Source: DATJGR01 sp963812255
GTDB lineage: Bacteria; Pseudomonadota; Gammaproteobacteria; Pseudomonadales; Azotimanducaceae
Assembly (NCBI GenBank): GCA_963812255.1
Contig: CAWEUM010000005.1
Location: 1,612,001 to 1,676,000 of the forward strand
Direction of reading: 5' to 3'
DNA length: 64,000 nucleotides
Shown here: one piece after another, positions 53,317-62,378 of the stretch
Position numbering within the stretch: the stretch's first letter is position 1
Layout of the letters: every line of letters starts with the position of its first letter
Notes under the pieces: generated by a model
The model's database searches: none
The model's input: only the letters and a program-made list of their open reading frames with translations
What the model was told of the DNA's origin: nothing
Position numbers and translations under genes: made by a program

Positions 53317-53523
53317 CCCGCACGCGCTTCGCGCCGGGTCCTGTATCGATGCCTGGTCGGCGGGCCGTACCGACTCTCGCGGCGACCGCACGACGTCCAC
53401 GTTCGCGGCGGCGGGTTTCGGCGATTGTCGACCCAAGTCGAAGTATGATTTGGCGAATATCGACCGGATGAAAGACAACACTGCATTGCGGCGGCTTAGA
53501 GGCCGCGCTCGAGGAGCATTTCG

Positions 53524-53982
53524 ATGACGCACGACAGAGACACCTATCTTCCGGCACGCGATTTGATCGCGCGCGCCGCCGAATACTCATCCAAGATCGA
53601 GAACTACCTTGGGCAACTGCACGGACTGAGCAGCGAATCACGCGCAGCGCTCATGCAAAATGCGTTCAACGAAGAACAGGCGAAGCTGACGTCCGCGCTC
53701 AGGCACTATGCTCATGAAGCGGCCCCGAAGATTCTGGATACGTTCGCGCAAGCCTCCATCCCGGTACCGGAGGCGTTTCCCGAACCAGTTACGCCGTTGA
53801 CGCCAGACGCGCTCACGCAGTGGATGCTCGAGGTCAACCGACCCCTGATCGCGCTGTTCGCCGAGGCAGCCGATGCGGTGGAAGCCACGCCCGCCCACGA
53901 TGCGTTCGACAACTTGGCGGAACTGGTGCGGCACCACGAGATGCGCATCGTGCAGGCCGCCGATGGCGCCAGCGATCTCTGA
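53524..53982 (+). CDS. Hypothetical helical protein
   Basis: A 152-residue protein, all-helical by appearance, with no signal or membrane segment (LIARAAEYSSKIENYLGQLH, ALRHYAHEAAPKILDTFAQA, DAFDNLAELVRHHEMRIVQA). The His-rich HYAH and RHHE patches could bind a metal, but this is a guess. GAGGAGC before the ATG is a fair ribosome site. The 207 bases before it hold no gene. Confidence 0.6.
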   Translation: MTHDRDTYLPARDLIARAAEYSSKIENYLGQLHGLSSESRAALMQNAFNEEQAKLTSALRHYAHEAAPKILDTFAQASIPVPEAFPEPVTPLTPDALTQWMLEVNRPLIALFAEAADAVEATPAHDAFDNLAELVRHHEMRIVQAADGASDL

Positions 53983-54088
53983 GTTTTCATCGATCCGACT
54001 GGCGCGGCGGCGGCAGCGTCGACGTGGAACAGCGAATGCTCGGCTGCGCCGACGGCGCGAAGCCGAGCACTGCGCGTTGGCTCGTCGC

Positions 54089-55771
54089 CTACGCCGGCGC
54101 CACCAATCGCCCAGGCCGCAGCGAAAGCGCGGCGTCCAGCAGCATACCGTCCTCGACGATCTGCGAACCGTTGACGAATACCGCGTGCACACCGGTTGGT
54201 TGATCGGCATTCAGGCGTTCGCCGTCGGCCGGGAAGTCGCGCACGCGGCGTACCGGGCCTGGGCCGATGGTGGCGGGATCGAACACCACCACGTCCGCGA
54301 ACGCGCCGACGCGCAGTTCGCCACGATCGGTGAACTTGAACAGATCCGCCTGCACCTTCGTCAATTTGTTCACGGCCTGTTCCAGTGTGAGCACACCCCG
54401 GTCGCGCACCCACCCGCCCAGCAGGTCGGTGGACATCACCGCATCGCACAGCTGACCCACATGCGCGCCCGCATCGGACAGACCGAGCGTGCAGTGGTCG
54501 GAATTGAGCAGCATCGCGATGCCGTCCTCGTCATCGTTGGCGATCACTGTCTTGATGCGAAGCGCTAGGTTCGGCTCGGCCAGCGTGAGTTCCATCAGCT
54601 TGTCGAACGGCGCTACGTTCTCCTCGCTCGCGAGGTCGAGCACGCGTTTGCCTTCAGTCGCCGGATTGCTCGGCGCGTCCATGATCGCGAGGTTGTTCCA
54701 GTTCGGTGGCAAGCCGTCGCCGGCATCCCAGGCGGCCTGCGCGCGCCGGCGCCACGGCGGATCCGCATACGCGGCGCGACGTTCTTCGAGCGACTTCGGC
54801 ATCAGTTCCGCGAACACGGTGCATGTGTTCAGCGTGAACGGCTCCACCATTGTCTGCGCGAACGTGAGCGGACGACACGACACCTGCGGCCAGACATTCG
54901 CACCGCGCTGGCGTCCAGCCTTGTGGGTTTCGATGCCCTTGACGTGGAAACCCTGCGGCGTGGTGAGCAGTGCGGTGTACGTGAACGGCACGCCGATCTC
55001 GGGTTGCAGGTCGTAGCAATCGGCCAGCGACAGGTTGGTTCCGCCGTTCACGCCGATCACACCCCGCCCGGTTTCGCCGACCGCCCGGCACAACTCATCG
55101 ATTTCGTCCCGCTCCGCCCAGCGACTGGGGATCGGCTTGCCGTCGGCGCCAAGGTGGGTGATCGCGAAGCTGGTCGCGAATCCGGCTGCACCCTGCTCCA
55201 TCGCCTCGCACACGAGGCGTTTCATCTCGGCAATCTCGCCCGCATTGGCAGGCCGTCCTGCAGCCTGATTGCCCATCACATACAACCGCAATGGCGTATG
55301 GCCGATGTACGCCGCAAAATTCAGCGCCATGCCGCGTGCACCAACCGTCTTCAGATATTCCCCGAACGTCTCGAACTCCCACGGAATACCGGCGTTCAGT
55401 GTGGCCGGATTCATGTCCTCCACCTTCTCCATCGTCGCGGCGATCAGGCCGCGGTCGGCCGGCTTCGTCGGCACGATGGTGAAGCCGCAGTTGCCGGCGA
55501 CCACGGTCGTTACGCCGTGATAGCAGGACGGCGTGAGCGCCGGGTCCCAGAACACCTGCGCGTCGTAGTGGGTGTGGATGTCGATAAACCCCGGCGCGAC
55601 CACGCGACCGGCGGCATCGAGGTAGCGATCGCCGGTGAGCCCTTCACCGATGGCGACCACTCGATCACCCTGGAGGGCCACGTCGGCCCGATACCCGGCA
55701 GATCCAGTGCCATCGACGACCGTGCCGCCTCGAATGACAGTGATGGTGTTGTCGGAAAGCGCGCGGCTCAT
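54089..55771 (-). CDS. Amidohydrolase family protein (N-acyl-D-amino acid deacylase type)
   Basis: A 560-residue metal-dependent hydrolase: beta-sandwich start (TVIRGGTVVDGTGSAGYRAD), metal motif GFIDIHTHYDAQVFWDP (HxHxD), VVAGNCGF and the C-terminal NSDHCTLGLSDAGAHVGQLC with further ligands. D-aminoacylases of this group hydrolyse N-acyl-D-amino acids, but many homologues have other substrates. ATG 55771 follows GGGAAAAG. The longer upstream frame lacks family similarity. Confidence 0.9.
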   Translation of the reverse strand: MSRALSDNTITVIRGGTVVDGTGSAGYRADVALQGDRVVAIGEGLTGDRYLDAAGRVVAPGFIDIHTHYDAQVFWDPALTPSCYHGVTTVVAGNCGFTIVPTKPADRGLIAATMEKVEDMNPATLNAGIPWEFETFGEYLKTVGARGMALNFAAYIGHTPLRLYVMGNQAAGRPANAGEIAEMKRLVCEAMEQGAAGFATSFAITHLGADGKPIPSRWAERDEIDELCRAVGETGRGVIGVNGGTNLSLADCYDLQPEIGVPFTYTALLTTPQGFHVKGIETHKAGRQRGANVWPQVSCRPLTFAQTMVEPFTLNTCTVFAELMPKSLEERRAAYADPPWRRRAQAAWDAGDGLPPNWNNLAIMDAPSNPATEGKRVLDLASEENVAPFDKLMELTLAEPNLALRIKTVIANDDEDGIAMLLNSDHCTLGLSDAGAHVGQLCDAVMSTDLLGGWVRDRGVLTLEQAVNKLTKVQADLFKFTDRGELRVGAFADVVVFDPATIGPGPVRRVRDFPADGERLNADQPTGVHAVFVNGSQIVEDGMLLDAALSLRPGRLVAPA

Positions 55772-56120
55772 ATCTTTTCCCCGAAAAATCTGGTGTCTGC
55801 GTACCCCGCCGGCCAACGCCGCCTCCTCCTTGAAGGTTCCGCTGCCGTGGACGGTGCAATACGGCAGCATCTAACATTCTCTCGTCGAAGGCGAGCGGTC
55901 TGCAGGCCGGTCGAGCGGAGGTCATCGTTCCAACGACTGCGGATGTCGACCCGGATCAGAGGTTCGGTTCAATTCTGCTCCTGGCCGCCATGCAAATCAG
56001 TTGCGTACACAGATCGCCAACGGCCCAACTACGGCGCGGTGCCCATCCGGCCCAAATTAACGTTCTTGCGGAGCGCCAAAATCGCATTGCCTGTCGTCTG
56101 GCGACGCCGGATTCAGCTCA
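55772..56120. other. Gap holding copy E of the dispersed repeat
   Basis: No gene. The notable content is copy E at 55961-56056. AAAATCGCATTGCCTGTCGTC and the following bases to 56120 show nothing recognisable. Confidence 0.5.
55961..56056 (+). repeat. Composite dispersed repeat, copy E (T-arm end plus tail)
   Basis: CGGTTCAATTCTGCTCCTGG, CCGCCATGCAAATCAGTTGC, then GATCGCCAACGGCC and ACTACGGCGCGGTGCC. It has the T-arm/acceptor end of the tRNA-like core and the tail block, joined. The upstream anticodon-like part and 14-base insertion are absent. It links the tail at 35253 to the tRNA-like core. Confidence 0.65.
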
Positions 56121-56879
56121 CTAAACATGCTCTCCGCGTGCCAAGCACTCGAGACCGCCATCCGCAAAGAGAATCTGTCCCGTCATCTGGGAGTTCTCTG
56201 CGCTGACGCACCAGGCAAGGATGGCCGCGGCTTCCTCAGGGCGGCCCGGATATGCGCCGCGCACGGGTACCATCCGTCCCATCGCCGCCCTGTTGTCGGG
56301 ATCCGACAGAACATACGCAGCAGCGGGTGTGTCGTAAAAGCCCAGTGCGACGACGTTCAACAGGATTCCGGCACCCGCCCATTGCGGTTTTCCTGCTGCG
56401 CTTCGACACCAACGCTGCAACGCATATTTCGCATTGCCATACAGATCCGCCGCGAGTGTGCTCCTCGCAGCAGCGATTGCTGCGGGTTCGTCCATATCCA
56501 AGCAAGCCTCCACGAGTGCCGGATTCGGGTGGCTCAACGATGCTACCGAGGACACTGCAACCGCACGAGGCGCAGTACTGGTCTCGAGGAGCGGCCGCAG
56601 CCCTTGCAGGGTTGCGACTGCGCCAAAAAAGTTCAGCGAAAGGCTGGTCTCTGGCGGCCCACCTCCGGCATTGGCAATGACCGCATCGACCCTACCGCCC
56701 GACAGGCGCATCACGCCGTCGACCATGGCCGCACGCCCCACTGATGTCGTTAGATCGCCAATCACGTCCGCACGATGGAGATCGCAAGCAATGACCCGGC
56801 TTCCTCGTTCTCGAAGATAGGCGGCAGTCGCTGCACCTATGCCGGAGGCGGCCCCGGTGACGACACAGGTTCGATCCAT
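56121..56879 (-). CDS. SDR family oxidoreductase
   Basis: A 252-residue SDR: VVTGAASGIGAATAAYLRER cofactor motif, ACDLHRADVIGDL (acidic residue), ANAGGG, catalytic Ser in AVSSVASLSHP, and YGNAKYALQRWCR (Tyr-x3-Lys). Its C-terminus GQILFADGGLEC is typical of hydroxysteroid/3-oxoacyl reductase-like members. The substrate-binding loop carries an insertion (NPALVEACLDMDEPAAIAAA) seen in 3-alpha-hydroxysteroid dehydrogenase-like SDRs. ATG 56879 is preferred; the 46-residue upstream frame is not domain-like. Confidence 0.9.
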   Translation of the reverse strand: MDRTCVVTGAASGIGAATAAYLRERGSRVIACDLHRADVIGDLTTSVGRAAMVDGVMRLSGGRVDAVIANAGGGPPETSLSLNFFGAVATLQGLRPLLETSTAPRAVAVSSVASLSHPNPALVEACLDMDEPAAIAAARSTLAADLYGNAKYALQRWCRSAAGKPQWAGAGILLNVVALGFYDTPAAAYVLSDPDNRAAMGRMVPVRGAYPGRPEEAAAILAWCVSAENSQMTGQILFADGGLECLARGEHV

Positions 56880-57139
56880 GTCTGGTCTCCTATAGCAACG
56901 CCGCGATCGCTTCCGGCGTCCAGGTAAATATGATTTACCACTGCAAAGAAACGTTTCTGCCGCGCCTCGTGGGTGACTCCAAATGGCATGACTTCGTTCA
57001 AGATCGGGTTGCGACACTCATGAGTCTTCGATGAACCCGTGTCCGCCGAAATGCGTCAGCAGCAGCCGGGATCAGAACGTCCGTCATCGCGGACCTCCGT
57101 TTCCTGAGCCCGGTCTTCAGCCAGCATGGCCAGTCGTTC

Positions 57140-57274
57140 TCAGCGCGCGTTCGTGGATAGGAACGTCAGCAGTTGCGTTTCAATGGTTTCCGCAACACCC
57201 GGCACGTACAACACCGTCAGCGCAACGACGACGGCGACCACTACACACAGAATCAGATAGTTCCTGGCTTTCAT
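57140..57274 (-). CDS. Small single-span membrane protein
   Basis: 44 residues with one hydrophobic helix (LILCVVVAVVVALTVLYVPG) after MKARNY. Its ATG overlaps the stop of the 176-residue gene (ATGA), the main support that it is real. It would be the last gene of the HxlR operon. Function unknown. Confidence 0.55.
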   Translation of the reverse strand: MKARNYLILCVVVAVVVALTVLYVPGVAETIETQLLTFLSTNAR

Positions 57275-57801
57275 AGTCGATTCCCGCGCGGCGCCAGCTC
57301 GAATACCCAGACATTACCCGCCTCGATGTCCTGTCGCGTCGCCGGCGCGCCGTATTTGGCCGTCATCGCTGCCGCCACTCCGTCCAACGCCGGGCCTTCT
57401 TTGATCCGCACCAGCTTTCGCTCGTAACGCGTGCCGTTGATGCGGACGACCGCCAGGCCGTCACCTGCATCAGCCTGCACCGCCCAGTGCTTCCATAATC
57501 TGCCGAGAAAAGAACTCATGTAACCCGATGCGATGTAGATCCTGCCGTTGCTCTGCAAGATCCAGATCAGTCGCGAGCTGACAGGATCGTCGAGTTGCAA
57601 TTCGACAGTCCGTATCTGATCTGTAAAGCGCCAGTCCGGCTCCGGCCCGGCGTACAGGTCTCCGGATACCAGCTTGCCGCCGGGAAAGAGGATCGACGGG
57701 CCATCAGCGTTGCGATACTCATAGCGCAGCGTGCCGAGCGCCACTGCGGGGATCAGCAGCAGGATGCCCAAAACCTGGCTGGTTACCGTCAATAGCTTCA
57801 T
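57271..57801 (-). CDS. Membrane-anchored hypothetical protein
   Basis: A 176-residue protein with an N-terminal helix (VTSQVLGILLLIPAVALGTL) and a soluble beta-rich domain: KLVSGDLYAGPEPDWRFTDQ, TVELQLDDPVSSRLIWIL, RIYIASGYMSSFLGRLWKHW and NGTRYERKLVRI. It resembles proteins found beside HxlR-type regulators in soil proteobacteria; function not recognised. Start overlaps the HxlR stop (ATGA). Confidence 0.72.
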   Translation of the reverse strand: MKLLTVTSQVLGILLLIPAVALGTLRYEYRNADGPSILFPGGKLVSGDLYAGPEPDWRFTDQIRTVELQLDDPVSSRLIWILQSNGRIYIASGYMSSFLGRLWKHWAVQADAGDGLAVVRINGTRYERKLVRIKEGPALDGVAAAMTAKYGAPATRQDIEAGNVWVFELAPRGNRL

Positions 57802-58328
57802 GGCCTCGTCTCCAATTCACCGGAACTTCGCCTTCTTTTCGCATGCGCGCGAAGCTCGAACCGTCGTCGCGTGTCCGCCGACGCCCCCGGTCCGGGCACT
57901 GCGCGCAGATCGCCAAACCTCAGCGTAACACCGTCGCGGTTGGTTACCCGCATGCGCGGAATGCGATGGCCCGTTTTACGATCGCGAACGATCAGAGGCT
58001 CGTTGCCGCGTCCGAACACCCACTCGTCCGACCATTCCCGCATCGCAGTCAGCACCGGCAACAGCGCCTCACCTTTTTTCGTGAGCTGATATTCGAAGCG
58101 CGCGCCCATGGTGACGACGTCGACGCGCTCGAAAATGTCGTGCTCGACCAGTCGCTGCAGGCGCGCCGACAGGATGTTCTTGGAAATACCCAAGCTGCTT
58201 TCGAATTCACCGAAGCGGCGCGCGCCGAAGAAGGCGTCGCGCACGATCAGCAACGTCCACCAATCGCCAAGCGCTTCCAGCGCCTGGGCAACGCCGCGGT
58301 TCATGTCGTCAAAACGTTTGCGACCCAT
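57798..58328 (-). CDS. HxlR family transcriptional regulator
   Basis: A 176-residue winged-helix regulator of the HxlR type: QALEALGDWWTLLIVRDAFF, GARRFGEFESSLGISKNILS, ARLQRLVEHDIFERV and YQLTKKGEALLPVLTAMREW. About 60 C-terminal residues are an extra basic tail. It has no nearby cysteine sensor. ATG 58328 fits the family; it is upstream of two coupled membrane-protein genes, which it may control. Confidence 0.9.
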   Translation of the reverse strand: MGRKRFDDMNRGVAQALEALGDWWTLLIVRDAFFGARRFGEFESSLGISKNILSARLQRLVEHDIFERVDVVTMGARFEYQLTKKGEALLPVLTAMREWSDEWVFGRGNEPLIVRDRKTGHRIPRMRVTNRDGVTLRFGDLRAVPGPGASADTRRRFELRAHAKRRRSSGELETRP

Positions 58329-58344
58329 AAGAACGCTCGCCTTC

Positions 58345-58993
58345 TCAGTGATTCCACCATGGACGATCGGAAAACGCCCGCATGTCGAGTTCGTGCGTCC
58401 ACGTGGATCGGTGCTGCTGTGCGAGGTGCACATAAGTGTCCGCGATCTTCGTTGGAAGCATCAGCCCATCATGTTCGTTACCGCGAGTTTCCCTCAACTG
58501 TTGGAAGCGCTCCGGGCCGAACATTTTTCCCAATGTGTCGGGGGCATCCACCGCACCGTCGATGACGATGTGCGCGACGTGAATGCCTTTCGACGCGAAC
58601 TCAGCGTTCAGCGACTGGCACAGCATCCGTCGACCGGCCATCGCAGCCGCCGAACGTGCCGATGCGCCAGCCCATCTCGAATGCCTTGGCAGACGTGTCC
58701 TTCAGCGCGCGATCGCCAATCTGGGCACCGAGATTGTAGACGACAACTTCGATTGGACCGATATCGGCTTCGATCGCGGCTACTCGATCTTCGATCGTGC
58801 CTGGCTCGACGGCATTGAGCAAATGTCCGGTTGCCGAGCCTCCATCGTCCTCGATCGCGTTCACCAACCAGTTCAACCCGTCCAGATCACTGCGCCGACA
58901 CAGACACGCGTGATATCCCTCTTGGGCGAACCGCCGGCCGACCGTCCCGCCAATGCCAGCGCCAGCGCCCATAACCAGACAGACAGGCTTCAT
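58345..58993 (-). pseudogene. SDR gene with internal deletion and frame change
   Basis: The 5' frame (from ATG 58993) reads MKPVCLVMGAGAGIGGTVGR, RFAQEGYHACLCRRSDLDGL, then VVYNLGAQIGDRALKDTS and FEMGWRIGTFGG. The 3' frame continues GRRMLCQSLNAEFASKGIHV to QQHRSTWTHELDMRAFSDRP. The stretch between, about 35-40 codons holding the catalytic Ser and Tyr-x3-Lys, is missing and the join is out of frame. It cannot be an active SDR. Confidence 0.8.
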
Positions 58994-59019
58994 GTTCGAT
59001 CACTCCTCCGACGGTTCGT

Positions 59020-59517
59020 GTGCGGAGCGTCCGCACAATCTGGTTGCATAAAACCACCATTAGCGCGAGTTGCGCGAGGCTCTTCACGACGCACGGCATG
59101 CGAGTCGGCATCGCCGCCAGAAGTCCGGACAAACCGGTGTTGGAAACGTTGGAGAACGAACCCGACGCCAACGGGGCGAAGGGCACGATCATCTTCACCA
59201 ACGCAAGCGCCGCGCTCAAAGGCTTTCCAATGAGCGGCGCCTTCGCGATGGCATGTCACGCCAAGTCTGGGCTTGCTCATAGCATGGCGAGGGAACTGAT
59301 GCCCGAAGGCATCCACATCGCAAACGTACCGATCGATGCCGCGATTGGCTGGACCCAGGAAGACGGAACGCGCGCGCATCGGCCCGCGGGAACCGCCGTC
59401 GATGACAACATGGCCGATCCGGATCGCATTGCTGAGACCTATCTGCAGCTGCATCGGCAGCATCGATCGACCTGGGCATTCGAAGTCGTGCTGCAGCCAT
59501 GGGCCGAAAAATGGTGA
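59020..59517 (+). pseudogene. Second SDR gene with N-terminal and internal deletions
   Basis: The frame contains SASCARLFTTHGMRVGIAAR and SPDK (the first alpha helix and beta-2 of an SDR) but lacks the glycine-rich motif. It then passes directly through LETLENEPDANGAKGTIIFT into NASAALKGFPMSGAFAMACH, AKSGLAHSMARELMPEGIHI and QHRSTWAFEVVLQPW. About 80 residues in the middle are missing although the frame stays open. Its end is similar to the neighbouring pseudogene (QHRSTW), so both belong to one subfamily. Confidence 0.7.
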
Positions 59518-59525
59518 GTTCTGCG

Positions 59526-59774
59526 CTACTGCGAAGCTGCAGGATTTTTGCAGAAGCCATCGAACGCTTCCTGCGTTTTCTCCAGACCGTGCTTCTCAGC
59601 AAGCTCCCACGGGCGTTCGCACTGGTTGGTATCGGCACACCACGAATATCCCGCCGATGTGATGCACCCGTGCGCATCTCGGCTCGACCCGCGTGCGGAG
59701 ATCGCCGGCGACGGCGAGGCGCACCCGCCTACGCCCAGGCACGCAATCAAGCCGACGACCAACCAATTCTTCAA
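59526..59774 (-). CDS. Small cysteine-rich lipoprotein
   Basis: 82 residues: signal peptide and lipobox (WLVVGLIACLGVGGC), then HGCITSAGYSWCADTNQCER and PWELAEKHG. The pattern C-x7-WC-x4-NxC-x-RPWE is a small disulfide-type motif seen in other secreted bacterial proteins. Function unknown. It lies 53 bases after the monooxygenase gene on the same strand and may be cotranscribed. Confidence 0.7.
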   Translation of the reverse strand: MKNWLVVGLIACLGVGGCASPSPAISARGSSRDAHGCITSAGYSWCADTNQCERPWELAEKHGLEKTQEAFDGFCKNPAASQ

Positions 59775-59827
59775 CGCAGATAGCCCTCTCGCTTCGATTC
59801 GGAACGACAGCGGCGCCTGCGAACGGT

Positions 59828-61663
59828 CTACAGCAACTCCATTCCGTCCAGGCCACCGCGTTCGCGTATCTGCGCGAGCAGCGAATTGAATTCGTTGATG
59901 CCTGGCGCATAGGGGGAGTTTTGCATGTTGCCGCCGCTACCCGCCCCTTCACGGTTGTAGTAGCCGGGGGTGCACTGTTCGAGAAACGCCGTTGCCCCGG
60001 TACCGGCGAGCGCGACAATCTGCTCAACCCACGCCTGTTCCGCCTCGGCGGTCACCTCCACCACTTGCTTACCGCGTCGTTTGACCTCGTTGATGATGTA
60101 GGCGACGTGCACCGCCTGATCGTCGAACATGGCGGTCATGTTTGGCGAGAGTCCGTTCTGGTTGATACCGATGGTGAACCAGTTCGGAAAGCCATGACTG
60201 CACAGACCGTGTAGCGTCCTGAATCCATCTGCCCAGTGATCGTACAGCGATTGGCCGTTGCGTCCGATCGTGTCGAAGTCGACGCGTCGATGCGCAGACG
60301 TCGTGATCTCGAAGCCGGTCGAATAGATGATGCAGTCCACTTCATAGGCGACGCCGTTTGCCACGACCGCGTTCTCGGTAATCCGTTCAACGCCCTTGGT
60401 GTCGGAAACGTCAACGAGCTTCACGTTCGGACGATTGAACGTATCGAGATATTCATCGTTGAACGTCGGGCGTTTGCAGAACTGCCGGTACCACGGCTTG
60501 AGTCCTTCCGCTGCATCCGGCTTGGCGACCGTCTCGTCAACGCGGGCGCGGATCTCGTTCATCTTCTGGAAGTCTGCGATCTCGGATCGCAGCGTGATTT
60601 CTTCCATGTCGAGATCGCCCGCGTCCTGGCGCCTGTTCATCAATGCAATGCCGATGCGGCGGGCGATGTCCGTCCAGCCGTCGGCGACGAGGTCCTCCGT
60701 GAAGTTCTGTCCGGTGAGCACCGCGGCAAAGTTCTCACGACGCGCGCGCTGCCAACCGGGTTCGAGTTCGCTGTACCAGTTCGCATCGGTCGGTCGATTG
60801 CCGCGTAGATCGACCGAAGAAGGCGTGCGCTGGAAGACATACAACTCTTTGGCGTGTTTTCCGAGGAAGGGTACGCACTGAATCGCCGTCGCGCCGGTCC
60901 CGATAATGGCCACGCGCTTGTCGGCGAGCTTGGTGAGGCCGCCATTGTGATCACCGCCGGTATAGTCGTAATCCCATCGCGAGGTATGAAACGTATGACC
61001 TTTGAAATCACGGATGCCGGGAATACCCGGTAACTTCGGACGGTTTGCCGGCCCCGTCGCCTGGATGACGAACTGCGCGCGGATGTTGTCGTTGCGATGC
61101 GTCGAGATTCGCCAGCGCCGCTCATCGTCCAACCATTTCACTTCGGTGACCCGGGTCTGGAAGATGGCGTTGTCGTATAGGCCGAAATAGTTGCCGACGC
61201 GCTGCGTGTGCGCGTAGATCTCCGGCGCAAACGAGTATTTCTCCTTCGGCATGTAGCCCGTTTCCTCCAACAGCGGCAGGTAGCAGTACGACTCGATGTC
61301 GCATTGGGCACCCGGATAGCGGTTCCAGTACCAGGTACCGCCGAAGTCACCGCCGGATTCGATGATGCGGAAGTTGGTGATGCCACGCTCCTTCAGTCGA
61401 GCGGCTGTCATCAGGCCGCTGAAGCCGGCTCCGATGACGATGACGTCGACTTCCAGTTCGAGCGGCTCGCGCTCGTAGTCCGGATCCACGTAAGGATCAT
61501 CGTGTGCGTAGTGCGCAAACTCGGCGGTTGCTTCCAGATACTGATTCTCGCCGTCCTCACGAAGCCGCTTGTTGCGCTCGCGCCGGTATTTCTCACGCAG
61601 CGCGCCCGGGTCGAAGTCCAGGTCCGGAAACAAGTTGTGCAGTCGTTCGCGTTCGCTAGCCAT
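59828..61663 (-). CDS. FAD-dependent monooxygenase (Baeyer-Villiger type)
   Basis: A 611-residue class B flavoprotein monooxygenase: FAD motif VIVIGAGFSGLMTAARL, FGGTWYWNRYPGAQCDIES, the type I BVMO fingerprint FKGHTFHTSRWDYDY (FxGxxxHxxxW) and NADPH motif VAIIGTGATAIQCVPFLG. The first 75 residues are an N-terminal extension. ATG 61663 follows GGAGG at good spacing. The substrate is probably a ketone or steroid, but this is not visible. Divergent from the TetR gene. Confidence 0.92.
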   Translation of the reverse strand: MASERERLHNLFPDLDFDPGALREKYRRERNKRLREDGENQYLEATAEFAHYAHDDPYVDPDYEREPLELEVDVIVIGAGFSGLMTAARLKERGITNFRIIESGGDFGGTWYWNRYPGAQCDIESYCYLPLLEETGYMPKEKYSFAPEIYAHTQRVGNYFGLYDNAIFQTRVTEVKWLDDERRWRISTHRNDNIRAQFVIQATGPANRPKLPGIPGIRDFKGHTFHTSRWDYDYTGGDHNGGLTKLADKRVAIIGTGATAIQCVPFLGKHAKELYVFQRTPSSVDLRGNRPTDANWYSELEPGWQRARRENFAAVLTGQNFTEDLVADGWTDIARRIGIALMNRRQDAGDLDMEEITLRSEIADFQKMNEIRARVDETVAKPDAAEGLKPWYRQFCKRPTFNDEYLDTFNRPNVKLVDVSDTKGVERITENAVVANGVAYEVDCIIYSTGFEITTSAHRRVDFDTIGRNGQSLYDHWADGFRTLHGLCSHGFPNWFTIGINQNGLSPNMTAMFDDQAVHVAYIINEVKRRGKQVVEVTAEAEQAWVEQIVALAGTGATAFLEQCTPGYYNREGAGSGGNMQNSPYAPGINEFNSLLAQIRERGGLDGMELL

Positions 61664-61706
61664 GTCGGTCGCCTCCACCGCCAAGTGATCAACTCAATTG
61701 CATTAA

Positions 61707-61724
61707 ACTGAAAAGTGATTCAGT
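61707..61724. promoter_or_regulatory. Candidate TetR operator ACTGAA-N6-TTCAGT
   Basis: A perfect 6-6-6 inverted repeat between the divergent monooxygenase and TetR genes. It overlaps the alternative GTG start at 61715, which supports the ATG at 61733 as the regulator start. Confidence 0.5.
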
Positions 61725-61732
61725 ATTCAAGC

Positions 61733-62347
61733 ATGCCGGACACAGCCACTCAAACCCGGAACGCCAGCCGCGGTCAGTACGCCCGCTCCGAAGACACACG
61801 AGCGCGCATTCTGGATGCGGCGTTGGCCGAAGCCCGAAAGTCCGGTTTCCACAACACGTCGGTGGCGAAGATCGCGGCACGCGCCGAAGTTGCGGTCGGC
61901 ATTCTGAATTATCACTTCGGCAGCAAGCGGGAGCTGCTGCGTGAGCTGATGGCATCCCAGGCCGGCGAGTTCATCTCGCAACTGACGGAAGCGACCAACA
62001 CAGAGAGTTTCTTCGACTATGAACAGCGGATCCTAACGATCTACCTGACGTTTCTGCACGCCAACCCGAACTATGTCCGATTGACCGAAGAAGTCCGCCT
62101 GCACGACCCTGATCTGTATCAGGAAGGCACCCAAGCCAACATCGAGCACATTTGCGGCCGAATCCGGCGCGGCATGCAGCGCGGCGACCTCCGCGCAATG
62201 AACAGCAAGACGGTCCGCGCCCAGGCACACTTCATGCTCGGCACGCTGACCTTTCTCGACCGATTTCTGGAAGACGAACACTACCCCGGCGACGCCTCGA
62301 CGGTGACGTCGTTCATCAATTCTCTGCGCGGCGCGATGGCGCCATAG
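61733..62347 (+). CDS. TetR/AcrR family transcriptional regulator
   Basis: A 204-residue regulator: HTH AALAEARKSGFHNTSVAKIA and AEVAVGILNYHFGSKRELLR, then a helical ligand domain. It sits between two flavin monooxygenase genes, divergent from one and 31 bases before the other, so it probably represses both. Its last codons precede the second monooxygenase ribosome site. Confidence 0.9.
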   Translation: MPDTATQTRNASRGQYARSEDTRARILDAALAEARKSGFHNTSVAKIAARAEVAVGILNYHFGSKRELLRELMASQAGEFISQLTEATNTESFFDYEQRILTIYLTFLHANPNYVRLTEEVRLHDPDLYQEGTQANIEHICGRIRRGMQRGDLRAMNSKTVRAQAHFMLGTLTFLDRFLEDEHYPGDASTVTSFINSLRGAMAP

Positions 62348-62378
62348 AACAACCCATTCAAACGAGGACTGACCCACC

